Positions 26,236-35,960 of a stretch of 64,000 nucleotides of DNA are shown here, piece by piece (positions within the stretch are counted from its first letter, which is position 1; each line of letters begins with the position of its first letter). The notes under the pieces were generated by a model that made no database searches, had not been told where the DNA came from, and was given only the letters and a program-made list of their open reading frames with translations. The translations under genes were made by a program, and so were the position numbers. The DNA is from Rhodoferax sp. OV413 (lineage in GTDB: Bacteria; Pseudomonadota; Gammaproteobacteria; Burkholderiales; Burkholderiaceae_C), in contig NZ_FNJA01000008.1 of assembly GCF_900104385.1 (NCBI RefSeq), positions 265,743 through 329,742 on the forward strand. Reading direction: 5' to 3'.

Positions 26236-28196
26236 CAGAACCTCACCGTCAGCGCAATGTCGATCGCGCGTTCTACCTGGACGGGATTGGGCTGCGTGCT
26301 GCTGCTTGCAAACTCCTGGTGCCGCCGGTCGAACAAATTCCGCCCCGTCACTGCCAGTTCCACCGATTTGGAAACCCGCCAGCCGTAGCGCGCATCCACC
26401 GCGGTATAGGCCGGAACCAGGGGCGACGGCAGCTTGCCCACATGGCGCACCGAGAGGTTCAGCTGCTGGCTATCACTGAGGTTCCAGGTGGAACCCAGCC
26501 TCCACTGCGTACGCGGGTCGTTACCGGGCGAGGATAGTGCCAGATTCGGACCGCTGAACCGCCCGTGCAGCAACACCGCGCTAGCCTCCAGCGACCAGGT
26601 CTTGCTTGCCTGGAAGCTCGCCGATGCTTCCAGTCCATCCATCCGGCCCTTGATCTGGTTGCCGACCACAAAGACCCCACTGGGCAGCACATCCAGGCTG
26701 CGCAGATAGTCGTAGGTACTCCGGAAGACCACCAACGCATACGACAGTGCGGGCCCAGGGCGGGAGCGCAAGCCCAGCTCCAGCGTATTGGCGATCTCGG
26801 AGCGGAAGTCCGGCCCACCCGCCAGCGCCAAGGGCGGCGTTCCGAGTACATACAGGTCGGTATCGATACGCGACGGCGCGCGCACCGCCCGGGACAGGCC
26901 CGCCCACAGCAATTGGTCGGAAGAGGGCTTCCAGGCCAGCTTGAGGTTGGGCAGAAAGTCGACGCCCGAATAGCTATTGCTCTCCAGCTTGCCGCCGGCT
27001 ATCAGCCGCAAGTCTGGCTGCAGGGTCCATTCCTGCTGCGCGAACAGATTGGCCCAGCGCAGTTGGCGGTGCGTGGGCAAGAAAGAGAGCAGGCCCAGGT
27101 TTTCGACACGGTCGTCGCTCATGCGCAGGCCGCCGCCCCAGATCAACTGCCCCCCGCCGGCTTCGGGCATGACTTGCTGGATGTCCAGGTCCAGCGTGTC
27201 GAGCTTTTCGTTGATGACGCCGGGCATCTCGCGGCTGGTGTGGTCCCAATAGGTTTGGACCCGCAGTTCGGAGCCATCGGTCAACAGCTTGCTCCAGCGG
27301 GCCAGCAAATTGGCACCACTGGCCTTCTGCTGCGCAGGTACCGCCTGGTCGGTCGAGCCGCGGTAGAGATCACCCTGGACAGTGACGTCGCCGTCCGCAG
27401 CACGCAGGTCTGTGCGAAAGCCTATCTGGCTGTGCTCCCAGGCATCCGGCACGGCCGCTCCATTGGCGCGGATGCTGTGCCGCCCGCGGTCAGATTTGCC
27501 ATACACCCGGTAAGCGCCGCCACTTCCATCCAGCACCCCGCCATGGCGAAACGCCACGCCCGAGCCAGAGTCGCCACCCGAGGCGTGCACCAGGTTGCCC
27601 GTGGTATCGGCCGCCTCCTTAGTGATGATGTTGATCACGCCGTTGACCGCATTCGCGCCCCACAGGGTGCCGCCCGGGCCACTGATGACTTCGATGCGTT
27701 CCACATCCTGCAGCAGCACATCCTGCGCATCCCAGAACACCCCCGAATACAACGGGGTGTAGACCGTGCGCCCATCCACCATCACCAGCAACTTGTTGGC
27801 CGTGCTGGAATTGAAGCCGCGGGCGCTGATCGCGTACTGGTTGGCGCCGATCTGCGCCACCTGCAGGTTCGGCGCCAGGCGCAAGGCCTCGGGCAGGCTA
27901 CGCACCCCGGCGCGCCGAATCGCATCGTCTGTCACCACATAGATGGAGGCTGCGGCGTCCGCCAGGCGTTCTTCTTTTTTGGACACCGAGGTGACCTGCA
28001 CGTTGCCCAGTTCTTCCAGGGACAGGTCGATGAAGGCGTGGGATGGAAGCTCGGCGCCGTAGCAGCTGCCGGCTGTCAAGAATGCGCAAATAGCGTGGCG
28101 GGCCGCGGGCCGACGTGGATAGCCCGCGCCCCAGCCGTGCCGGAACAGCCCCCGTCCAAAGCCGTTGATAGCGTGGTGGACAACCGATTGCGCCAT
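26235..28196 (-). CDS. TonB-dependent outer-membrane receptor
   Basis: 653 aa, GGAGGG about 9 nt before the ATG. The N-terminal export signal is long and weak (core about residues 35-47). Plug domain about 65-180 with VTSVSKKEERL (TonB-box-like), RGFNSSTANKLLVMVDGR and IEVISGPGGTLWGANAVNGVINI. A beta-barrel follows to the C-terminal Phe (ALTVRF). No siderophore-synthesis or transport genes flank it. It is first in a four-gene operon with YfiR-like, hybrid kinase and c-di-GMP genes, so it may report ligand binding rather than only importing. Ligand unknown. Confidence 0.9.
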   Translation of the reverse strand: MAQSVVHHAINGFGRGLFRHGWGAGYPRRPAARHAICAFLTAGSCYGAELPSHAFIDLSLEELGNVQVTSVSKKEERLADAAASIYVVTDDAIRRAGVRSLPEALRLAPNLQVAQIGANQYAISARGFNSSTANKLLVMVDGRTVYTPLYSGVFWDAQDVLLQDVERIEVISGPGGTLWGANAVNGVINIITKEAADTTGNLVHASGGDSGSGVAFRHGGVLDGSGGAYRVYGKSDRGRHSIRANGAAVPDAWEHSQIGFRTDLRAADGDVTVQGDLYRGSTDQAVPAQQKASGANLLARWSKLLTDGSELRVQTYWDHTSREMPGVINEKLDTLDLDIQQVMPEAGGGQLIWGGGLRMSDDRVENLGLLSFLPTHRQLRWANLFAQQEWTLQPDLRLIAGGKLESNSYSGVDFLPNLKLAWKPSSDQLLWAGLSRAVRAPSRIDTDLYVLGTPPLALAGGPDFRSEIANTLELGLRSRPGPALSYALVVFRSTYDYLRSLDVLPSGVFVVGNQIKGRMDGLEASASFQASKTWSLEASAVLLHGRFSGPNLALSSPGNDPRTQWRLGSTWNLSDSQQLNLSVRHVGKLPSPLVPAYTAVDARYGWRVSKSVELAVTGRNLFDRRHQEFASSSTQPNPVQVERAIDIALTVRF

Positions 28197-28316
28197 AGTG
28201 TGCCCTCCGCCTGCTTGGCTCTTGTCTTAAGCAGTAGCGCCAGCTCCCTCCCCTTCGCCGAGAGCGGCGACGTAACCCTCACTCCAGATTGCTACAGCTG
28301 CTGCGTAAACAAATAG

Positions 28317-28326
28317 AACAGCTGTT
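28317..28326. promoter_or_regulatory. AACAGCTGTT palindrome in the TonB-operon upstream region
   Basis: A perfect 10-bp palindrome about 120 nt upstream of the TonB receptor start, within a region (28197-28458) of lower GC that should hold the operon promoter. Short palindromes of this kind arise by chance, so it is offered only as a candidate operator. Confidence 0.2.
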
Positions 28327-28374
28327 AACAAAAAGTAGCACTGGGCCATTCTGGACTGCAAGCAAGAAAGACGG

Positions 28375-28394
28375 CATCCCCAAAAAGGGGGATG
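28375..28394. terminator. CATCCCC/GGGGATG hairpin after the pirin gene
   Basis: A 7-bp stem with loop AAAAAG, about 65 nt past the stop of the minus-strand pirin gene and before the TonB operon. No run of T follows, so it is a possible rather than a typical terminator. Confidence 0.35.
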
Positions 28395-28458
28395 ACCCGC
28401 AGCGGAAATCTACCTAACCGGCACGCGGTGGGTACGTGTACCTTGCCGGTTGGACCGC

Positions 28459-29298
28459 CTAAGCCCGGCCCAGCCGCCCTTCGCTGCGCAGGCGTTGGCC
28501 AATCTGCTGGATGCCGGCCTGCCCGATTTGCAGCGCTGCGGGGCTGGTATGCACCGAGTAGTTGCCCAGCACCAGGTCGTGCGCATGCGGCTCTGCCGAG
28601 CCCAGCACAAAGCTGCAGTCGGTTTGGGCTTCGAAATCAATGGCGGTCTCGGATGCGTCGAACAAGGCCAACTCGCCTTGGCGCAGCTGCTCCGGTGCCT
28701 GCAAATCGCCCTCCGCGACGGCCGCCCAGGCCACCGTATGCCCAGCCGGCGGCTGGTAGCGCCAGCGTTCGCCGGCCTGCAGCCGCACCGCCAGGTAATT
28801 GATGGGCGCAGGCGCCTGGATCGCGCTGCGCGCGCTGCCGTACTGGCCCAGCAGCACCCGCGCCGGCCCGTCCTGCGGTATCTCGTCCGGAGCCAGGTAC
28901 TGGCTGAAGGCTGGAGCCAGCTCCAATGCCGGTGGCAATGCCACCCACAGTTGGAAGCCGCGCAGCCGGTCCGAGCTGCCCGCCCCGCCCGAATGCCAGG
29001 CGCCACCGCCGGCCTGCATCCACTCCACGCCGCCCTCGGCCAATACGCCCTGGCGGCCCGAGGTATCTTCAAAAGCCAGGTCACCCTGCAGGCTCCAGGA
29101 CAAGGTGGCGATGCCCGAGTGCGGGTGCAGGCCGAAGCCCTTGAACGCGCTGGCATCGGCATCGAACAGGTCCAGGAACACAAAGGGCTTGAGGTACTGG
29201 CCCAGGTCCGACGGGCTCATCAGCCGGGTCACAGGCCCATGGCGTTGGCCGCGTGTACGGTGCACGATGGCCCGGTTGGCAAGCAGGGTGGTGCTCAT
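28459..29298 (-). CDS. Pirin family protein
   Basis: 279 aa bicupin. N-terminal domain has the metal-site motif LHPHSGIATLSW and the family segment EGGVEWMQAGGG; the second cupin (about 160-260) is present and less conserved, as usual. Pirins are iron-binding cytoplasmic proteins, some with quercetinase activity. The start ATG at 29298 overlaps the stop of the DoxX gene (4 nt), and both are divergent from a LysR gene, whose target they probably are. Confidence 0.88.
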   Translation of the reverse strand: MSTTLLANRAIVHRTRGQRHGPVTRLMSPSDLGQYLKPFVFLDLFDADASAFKGFGLHPHSGIATLSWSLQGDLAFEDTSGRQGVLAEGGVEWMQAGGGAWHSGGAGSSDRLRGFQLWVALPPALELAPAFSQYLAPDEIPQDGPARVLLGQYGSARSAIQAPAPINYLAVRLQAGERWRYQPPAGHTVAWAAVAEGDLQAPEQLRQGELALFDASETAIDFEAQTDCSFVLGSAEPHAHDLVLGNYSVHTSPAALQIGQAGIQQIGQRLRSEGRLGRA

Positions 29299-29675
29299 AC
29301 ACCGGCTCCTGCAGCCAGCGCGCTACCCGGCCGCAGCCGATAGACCACAAAACCACACAGCACAGCCAGCACCAGGGCTGGAACCGCTGTGCCGCCGAGC
29401 ACCAGCAGGTGCGTGGCGATGGCGCCCAGCATGGTCACGCCCAGCAGCAGTCCACCCCAGAAGCCGGTGCGCGGCAGCAGCAATAGCAGCACGCCAGCGA
29501 TCTCGACCAAGCCGGTCACATAGCGGAACCACTGGCCCAGGCCAATCTGTTCGAAGTTCTGCACCATCATGGGCACACCCGCCAGCTTAGCCGCGCCCGC
29601 CGCGCCAAATGCCAGGGCCAACACCAGCCGCACCGCCCAGACGATACGCCCCTGGTTCTTTACCGATAACGCCAT
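29295..29675 (-). CDS. DoxX-family membrane protein
   Basis: 126 aa with four hydrophobic segments (about 12-32, 48-66, 73-92, 96-114) and the family pattern LALAFGAAGAAKLAG with GLVEIAGVLLLLL. DoxX-like proteins are inner-membrane proteins often tied to redox or thiol stress. It is translated in a coupled pair with the pirin gene and divergent from LysR by 123 nt. Confidence 0.85.
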   Translation of the reverse strand: MALSVKNQGRIVWAVRLVLALAFGAAGAAKLAGVPMMVQNFEQIGLGQWFRYVTGLVEIAGVLLLLLPRTGFWGGLLLGVTMLGAIATHLLVLGGTAVPALVLAVLCGFVVYRLRPGSALAAGAGV

Positions 29676-29747
29676 ACACCATCCTTTGAAAGTTGAAAAA
29701 CCGGCTCTTTCGCCGTATGCCGCAAGCGTAGCCAGGCATCAATACGG

Positions 29748-29757
29748 CGACTAGTCG
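29748..29757. promoter_or_regulatory. CGACTAGTCG palindrome in the DoxX/LysR divergent gap
   Basis: A perfect 10-bp palindrome 42 nt before the LysR start, in the gap between divergent genes where a LysR operator is expected. Candidate only. Confidence 0.3.
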
Positions 29758-29798
29758 GTAGAATTTGATTTCACTCATCCAAAATATGAAGTAATCGC

Positions 29799-30740
29799 AT
29801 GCTGGACCTGAATGACGTGGCCTTGTTCGTGCAGGTGGTCGAAGCCGGCAGCTTTGCCGCGGCCGCCCGGCGCCTGGGCATGCCGGCCAATAGCGTGAGC
29901 CGCCGGGTGCAAGGCCTGGAGCAGCACCTGGGCGTGCGCCTGATGCAGCGTTCAACCCGCAAACTGACACTCACCGATGCCGGGCGCGGCTTCCATGCGC
30001 GCTGCGCCGAGCAGGTGCAGACCCTGGCGCAGGCCGCCCAGGAGCTGGCCGATGGCAGCCAGCAACCCCAGGGCGCGGTACGGGTGGCCGCACCGGCGGA
30101 TTTCTTCAACTGGTTCCAGATGGACTGGGTGACCGAGTTCCTGGCCATGCACCCGCGGGTCAAGCTGGATTTCGTGCTCAGCGATGCCCGCGCCGACCTG
30201 ATTGGCGAGGGCATAGACATCGCGCTGCGCACCGGCAGCATCCAGGAGCCCAACCTGGTGGCCCGGCAGATCGGCACCAGCAATACCTTGATAGTGGCCA
30301 GTCCGGCCTATCTGGCAGCCCGCGGCACGCCGGAGCAGCTCAGCGATCTGGCTGGACACGACTGCATCATCCGCGCGCCGATGGCGGGCACGGCCATTTG
30401 GCGCCTGGAAGGCCCGGAGGGCAAGGTCGAAACCAACGTCCAGGGGCGGTTTGGCGTCAACACCATGGACGCCGTCATCAAAGCCACGCTGGCCGGCCTG
30501 GGGGTGGCGCTGCTGCCCGCCATCATGGCCCAGCCACTGATGGACGCGGGCAAATTGCAGCCCGTGCTGCCCGCCTATGGGGTGCACGGCGTGGGTATCC
30601 ACCTGGTCTACCTGAGCCGGCACCACCTGCCGCGCGCCGTGGCCAGCTTCATTGCGTTTACGATGGACAAAGTCCAGAACCACACCATGGCCGTCCAGAC
30701 TGCCCAACCTAGCTCTTCCACCCGCAGAATGCCCCTATGA
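29799..30740 (+). CDS. LysR-family transcriptional regulator
   Basis: 313 aa. HTH residues 1-60 with [20 protein letters not shown] and [15 protein letters not shown]; effector domain 90-295 of the CrgA-like group ([15 protein letters not shown]). The last 25 residues extend beyond the usual end and their codons run into the ppsR start (ATGA overlap). It probably controls the divergent doxX-pirin pair. Coupling with ppsR looks accidental or reflects recent fusion of two transcription units. Confidence 0.9.
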   Translation: MLDLNDVALFVQVVEAGSFAAAARRLGMPANSVSRRVQGLEQHLGVRLMQRSTRKLTLTDAGRGFHARCAEQVQTLAQAAQELADGSQQPQGAVRVAAPADFFNWFQMDWVTEFLAMHPRVKLDFVLSDARADLIGEGIDIALRTGSIQEPNLVARQIGTSNTLIVASPAYLAARGTPEQLSDLAGHDCIIRAPMAGTAIWRLEGPEGKVETNVQGRFGVNTMDAVIKATLAGLGVALLPAIMAQPLMDAGKLQPVLPAYGVHGVGIHLVYLSRHHLPRAVASFIAFTMDKVQNHTMAVQTAQPSSSTRRMPL

Positions 30741-31558
30741 CCGACCGCACCGTCTTCTTCATCTCCGATGGCACCGGCATCACCGCCGAGACGTTTGGCA
30801 ACGCCATCCTGGCGCAGTTCTCCATGGCGCCGCGCCATGTGCGGCTGCCGTTTACCGACACGGTGGACAAGGCCCACCAGGCGGTGCGCCAGATCAACCA
30901 CACGGCCGAGCTGGAGGGCAAGCGGCCCATCGTATTCACCACCCTGGTCAACATGGAGGTACTGAAGGTGATCACCGAGAACTGCAAAGGCATGCTGCTC
31001 GACATGTTCGGCACCTTTGTGAACCCGCTGGAGGCCGAGCTGGGCATCAAGTCCAACCACCGCATCGGCCGCTTCAGCGACGTGAGCAAAAGCCAGGCCT
31101 ACACCGACCGCATCGAGGCCATCAACTTCAGCCTGGAGCACGACGACGGCCAGACCCACCGCGACCTGGGCCAGGCCGATGTGATCCTGGTCGGCGTGAG
31201 CCGCAGCGGCAAGACCCCGACCACGCTGTACCTGGCCATGCAGTACGGCCTGAAGGCCGCCAACTACCCGCTGATCCCCGAAGACTTCGAACGCCGCCAG
31301 CTGCCCCCGGCGCTGGTCGAATACCGCAAAAAGATCTTTGGCCTGTCGATCCAGCCCGAGCGCCTGAGCGAGATCCGCAACGAGCGCCGGCCAAATTCCA
31401 GATACGCTTCGCTGGAAAACTGCCGCATGGAGGTGAACGAGGCCGAGGCCATGATGCGGCGCAGCGGCATTCGCTGGCTGTCCAGCACCACCAAGTCGAT
31501 CGAAGAGATTGCGACCACCATCCTGCAAGAGATACGGCCCGAGCGGCTGGTCTACTGA
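30737..31558 (+). CDS. ppsR: PEP synthase regulatory protein (bifunctional kinase/pyrophosphorylase)
   Basis: 273 aa, the normal size. N-terminal [13 protein letters not shown] and the P-loop [15 protein letters not shown] (about residues 152-166) are diagnostic for the DUF299 family; the end [11 protein letters not shown] is typical. PpsR inactivates phosphoenolpyruvate synthase by ADP-dependent phosphorylation and reactivates it by Pi-dependent dephosphorylation. The gene usually lies next to ppsA, but none is seen here; instead its start overlaps the stop of a LysR gene. A long hairpin follows. Confidence 0.93.
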   Translation: MTDRTVFFISDGTGITAETFGNAILAQFSMAPRHVRLPFTDTVDKAHQAVRQINHTAELEGKRPIVFTTLVNMEVLKVITENCKGMLLDMFGTFVNPLEAELGIKSNHRIGRFSDVSKSQAYTDRIEAINFSLEHDDGQTHRDLGQADVILVGVSRSGKTPTTLYLAMQYGLKAANYPLIPEDFERRQLPPALVEYRKKIFGLSIQPERLSEIRNERRPNSRYASLENCRMEVNEAEAMMRRSGIRWLSSTTKSIEEIATTILQEIRPERLVY

Positions 31559-31564
31559 GTACTC

Positions 31565-31626
31565 AGGACTTACGCAGCGCCCTCTGTGTGCCCGGAGGGC
31601 GACACTGAGGGCGCTGTGCAAGTCCT
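31565..31626. terminator. 62-nt long hairpin after ppsR
   Basis: 20-nt arms 31565-31584 and 31607-31626 pair at 18 positions, and the 22-nt loop itself folds (GTGTGCCC with GGGCGACAC). It lies 6 nt after the ppsR stop. It could be a strong terminator, or a MITE-like inverted-repeat insertion since such long arms exceed a normal terminator stem. Confidence 0.6.
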
Positions 31627-31629
31627 ATT

Positions 31630-31690
31630 ACTATTTTTTTAATAGCGGCCGGCGCAAGTGGAATAAGCGCCGGAGCCTGATTTCTTATAA
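31630..31690 (+). repeat. Two-hairpin intergenic repeat, copy 7
   Basis: CTATTTTTTTAATAGCGGCCGGCGCAAG, spacer, TAAGCGCCGGAGCCTGATT. It follows the 62-nt hairpin directly and fills the gap between convergent genes. Confidence 0.8.
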
Positions 31691-31714
31691 ATCCGCCAGG
31701 TTGGCGGAAAACCC

Positions 31715-32005
31715 TCAGATGCTGAGGGTGTAGACCTTGGCTTCAGCCCGCTCGCTGCGGTTATGGCCTTGCAGAGCCACATCCCACTCGCTACCGCCAG
31801 CGCCGGTTTCCGGCACCAGGCCGTTGGTCATATGCGATACCTCTTCCACGCTGGCATCGAACTCGGCCACCGGCTCGCGCGAGGCGAGGAACAAGCGCGC
31901 CACCATCGACCCGCCAGAGTCGATGACCACCAGGTAACGGGTGGGCTGGCGGTGCGCAGACAGGCTGTGCGCCGACGGAGTTTCCATACCGAATGTTTGG
32001 CTCAT
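31715..32005 (-). CDS. Small conserved hypothetical protein, 96 aa
   Basis: Starts MSQTFGMETPSAHSL at ATG 32005 (a GTG at 32023 is less likely). Contains a strand-rich core (TRYLVVIDSGGSMVARLFL) and an acidic middle (EFDASVEEVSHM), with no signal or membrane segment. Not assigned to a family. Codon use is like that of its neighbours. It is convergent with ppsR and lies 86 nt beyond the end of the sugar ABC operon on the same strand. Confidence 0.6.
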   Translation of the reverse strand: MSQTFGMETPSAHSLSAHRQPTRYLVVIDSGGSMVARLFLASREPVAEFDASVEEVSHMTNGLVPETGAGGSEWDVALQGHNRSERAEAKVYTLSI

Positions 32006-32091
32006 AAAACCATCTTGCCACACATGCGCCGCCAGGGGTAGTGCGATTTACGCAGAGTAAATCGTCCCGACGCAGCGGGACGCACTAACGC

Positions 32092-33183
<1,092 letters not shown>

Positions 33184-33191
33184 GCCCGCCC

Positions 33192-34214
33192 CTAGCGCGC
33201 CACGGAGATACAGGCCCCCGGACGCGCAATGCCCTCCAGCATGGCGGCCATCACGCGCATGGCTTCCACGCCGTCGACAATCGTCGGCAGGTCGGTGTTT
33301 GCACCGCCGAGCTGGGCAAAAAAGGCCTTGAACAAGGCGTTGTAGCCTTTGAAGTCCTCGTTGGCGGCGGCGGTGAAGTTCGGCTTCCAGCTGAGGTTGT
33401 CCACGCCATCGGCCAGGGTCGCGTCCAGGTCGTCGGCCTTGAACAGCGGGTTGCGGAAATGCGTGACCTCGATCACACCGTTGACTTCCACACGCTGGTG
33501 GTCGCCCATGATCTGCAGCCGCTCCATGGGCGTGCCGCGTGACTGGATAGTGCCCATCACCACAGTGCCGATGGCGCCGTTCTCGAAGCCAAAATGCACA
33601 TGCAGCAGCTGCTTGCCCGGTGCGATCTCGTTGCGGAACACCGTGACATTGAGCACCGGCGCGACGAAGTAGCGCACCAGGTCCATGTAGTGCACGCAGT
33701 GGTGCAGGTAGAAACCGGTGTAGTCCACATTACCGCTGAAGTAGGTGGGCGCGGTCATGTATTCGCCAAAGAAGCCCGCCACCGGACCGAACTCGGCGCG
33801 CTTCACCACGTTGTGCGCCATGCGGTTGGCGGTGGCAAAGCGCTTCATGAAACCCACGCCCACGGTCTTGCCGGCCTTGATTGCCGCAGCCTGGATGGCC
33901 AGCGCATCGGCCACGTTGGCGCCTGTGGGCTTTTCCATGAACACATGGCAGCCGCGCTCCAGGGCCGCAATCGACATGTCGCGGTGCTGCGTTGGGCCCA
34001 CCGCCATGCCCACCACGTCAAGATCCGGCACCTCCAGCAGCGTGTGGAAGTCGGTACCCACATGGGCCACGCCGTAGCGCCGGCCGATCTTCTGCGCGGT
34101 CTCGGCGTTGATGTCGCAGACCGCCACCAGTTCCACATCGTGCCGCGCCAATTGCGGTAGCAGCATCTGTTCGGCATGCCGGCCGCAGCCTATCCAACCT
34201 ACGCGGTACGTCAT
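33192..34214 (-). CDS. Gfo/Idh/MocA-family sugar dehydrogenase
   Basis: 340 aa from ATG 34214 (the frame extends to 34304 inside the upstream gene). Rossmann start VGWIGCGRHAE, then VAVCDINAETAQKIG, the active-site EKPTG (residues about 95-99) and a substrate-domain motif with FYLHHCVHYMDLVRYF. It oxidises or reduces a sugar, inositol or their derivatives with NAD(P). Its ATG overlaps the stop of the TIM-barrel isomerase gene (4 nt), so the two enzymes very probably act on the same imported compound. Confidence 0.88.
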   Translation of the reverse strand: MTYRVGWIGCGRHAEQMLLPQLARHDVELVAVCDINAETAQKIGRRYGVAHVGTDFHTLLEVPDLDVVGMAVGPTQHRDMSIAALERGCHVFMEKPTGANVADALAIQAAAIKAGKTVGVGFMKRFATANRMAHNVVKRAEFGPVAGFFGEYMTAPTYFSGNVDYTGFYLHHCVHYMDLVRYFVAPVLNVTVFRNEIAPGKQLLHVHFGFENGAIGTVVMGTIQSRGTPMERLQIMGDHQRVEVNGVIEVTHFRNPLFKADDLDATLADGVDNLSWKPNFTAAANEDFKGYNALFKAFFAQLGGANTDLPTIVDGVEAMRVMAAMLEGIARPGACISVAR

Positions 34215-35092
34215 TTCCGGCCTCCGTTCAGGGCGATCAGGTTCTTCAGGAAGCCGCAGGCGGCAGCCAACTCTTCCTGCTCGTCTTTGACTGGCGGCTT
34301 CCACTGCGCGAAGGGAATACCAATGCGTTCATCGCGGCGGCGGAAGGGCTCCAGCGAAATGGTGCCGGTGTAGCCGATTTCAGCCAGGGTGCGCACCACC
34401 GGGTTCCAGTCGATGTGGCCCGTGCCCAGGTAGCCGCGGTGGTTTTCGTTGGCCTGGAAATGCAGCATGTGGGCCGCGCCCTCGCGCAGCGCGGTACAGA
34501 TGTCGTCGTCCTCCATGTTCATGTGAAAGGTGTCGAGCACCAGGCCAACGCTCTTGTGATTCACCATCAGCATCAGCGCCACGCCCTGGCGGGTGGTGTT
34601 GAGGATGTCGGTTTCGAAGCGGTTCAGCGGCTCGACGCCGAAGCGGATGCCGCAGCGGGCAGCCGCGTCGCCGCCCTTCACCAGTCCTTCCACACACCAG
34701 TCAACGCGCGCCTGGCGCAGCGACTCGGGCACGACATGCGGCGCACGCCCGGCGAACACCAGCGGGTTGCCGTACAGCGGCCCGCCCACAATCTGGGCAC
34801 CCAGGGCCTGTGCGGTTTCGGCGCAGTAGGCCAGATAGTCACGCCCGGCCTGGCGCTTGGCGGGTTCGTCGCTGGTCAGGTTGCGGTCCAGGTTGACCCG
34901 TGCCGCCAGCACCACGCCCAAGCCAGCATCTTCCAGTGCGCGGCGGGTAGCGGCCAGGTCCAGCTCGCCGGGTTCGGGCACCAGCAGCTCAGCGAAGTCG
35001 TAACCCGCGGCCTTCCAGCGGTCAAACTGGGCGAAGTCCGCCGCGACGAACGGGCGGTTGAATTGCATCGAGATGATGCCGATGGGGTTCAT
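34211..35092 (-). CDS. Sugar epimerase/isomerase-like TIM barrel (AP-endonuclease-2 family)
   Basis: 293 aa. The metal-binding set of tagatose/psicose 3-epimerases can be traced: Glu in GVEPLNRFETD, Asp in LDTFHMN, His in FQANENHRG, Glu in SLEPF. Length is as in that family. It would equilibrate a keto-sugar at C3 or perform a related isomerisation in the cytoplasm. Upstream is a permease gene at 28 nt; downstream it overlaps the dehydrogenase gene. The exact sugar is not determined. Confidence 0.85.
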   Translation of the reverse strand: MNPIGIISMQFNRPFVAADFAQFDRWKAAGYDFAELLVPEPGELDLAATRRALEDAGLGVVLAARVNLDRNLTSDEPAKRQAGRDYLAYCAETAQALGAQIVGGPLYGNPLVFAGRAPHVVPESLRQARVDWCVEGLVKGGDAAARCGIRFGVEPLNRFETDILNTTRQGVALMLMVNHKSVGLVLDTFHMNMEDDDICTALREGAAHMLHFQANENHRGYLGTGHIDWNPVVRTLAEIGYTGTISLEPFRRRDERIGIPFAQWKPPVKDEQEELAAACGFLKNLIALNGGRK

Positions 35093-35120
35093 GGAATGTG
35101 TCTCCTTTTGGAATGGGGAA

Positions 35121-35960
35121 TCAACCCTTCACCGCGCCTTGAGTCATGCCCGCGACGAGCCGTTTTTGAATGAGCATAAACAGCAGGGTGACGGGCAAGG
35201 CCCCCACCACGCCGCCCGAGGTCAGCAAGCCCCAGGCAATTTCGTATTCACCCACCAGGGTCTGGATGGCGACGGTGAGAGTGCGCACGTTCTGCCCGGC
35301 CAGGATCGAGGCGTACAGGTACTCGTTCCACGAGGTGATGAAGATGTAGATGCCGGTGGCGATGATGCCGGGCACGGTCAGCGGTATCACCACCCGAAAC
35401 ATGGCGCCGATGGGGGTGCAGCCGTCGACCATGGCGGCCTCGTCCAGGCTGCGCGGGATGGCGTCGAAATAGCTGATCATCATCCAGGTGGCGAACGGGA
35501 TCGAGAAGGTCGAATGCGCGAGGATCAGACCCAGGTGCGTGTCCAACAGGCCCAGGCTTTTCATGATGATGAACAGCGGAATGATCAGCAGCACGATGGG
35601 GAACATGTTGACCAGCAGGAACTGCAGCATCAGCGCGCGCCGCCCGGCAAAGCGGAAGCGCGAGAACGCATAGGCGGCCGTAATGCTGACCGACAAGCCC
35701 AGCAGCATGGTGCCGCTGGAGACGATCAGGCTGTGGCCCAGGTTGCTCAGGAAAGTGGTCTTCTGGAACAGCCGCAGGTAGTTCTCCAGCGTGACCACCG
35801 TGGGCAGAAAAGTACGCTCCGGCGAGAACAGCGTGGACTCCTGTTTCAGCGAGGTCAGCAGCATCCACAGATACGGCCCCAGCGCGAACAGCACGATGGC
35901 CAGCATCGGCAGGTGCAGCGTGAAAATGCGCCGCAGCGGCTGGTGTTTGACGACGCTCAT
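35121..35960 (-). CDS. Sugar ABC transporter permease, MalG type
   Basis: 279 aa from ATG 35960. The frame stays open to 36338 but that stretch lies inside the other permease gene and reads as shadow; the ATG overlaps the other permease's stop by 4 nt. Six membrane segments and the EAA loop (SLDEAAMVDGCTPIGAMFRVVIPLTVPG) that docks on the ATPase. The N-terminal RRIFTLHLPMLAIVLFALGPYLW is typical of MalG/UgpE-like proteins. Confidence 0.9.
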   Translation of the reverse strand: MSVVKHQPLRRIFTLHLPMLAIVLFALGPYLWMLLTSLKQESTLFSPERTFLPTVVTLENYLRLFQKTTFLSNLGHSLIVSSGTMLLGLSVSITAAYAFSRFRFAGRRALMLQFLLVNMFPIVLLIIPLFIIMKSLGLLDTHLGLILAHSTFSIPFATWMMISYFDAIPRSLDEAAMVDGCTPIGAMFRVVIPLTVPGIIATGIYIFITSWNEYLYASILAGQNVRTLTVAIQTLVGEYEIAWGLLTSGGVVGALPVTLLFMLIQKRLVAGMTQGAVKG

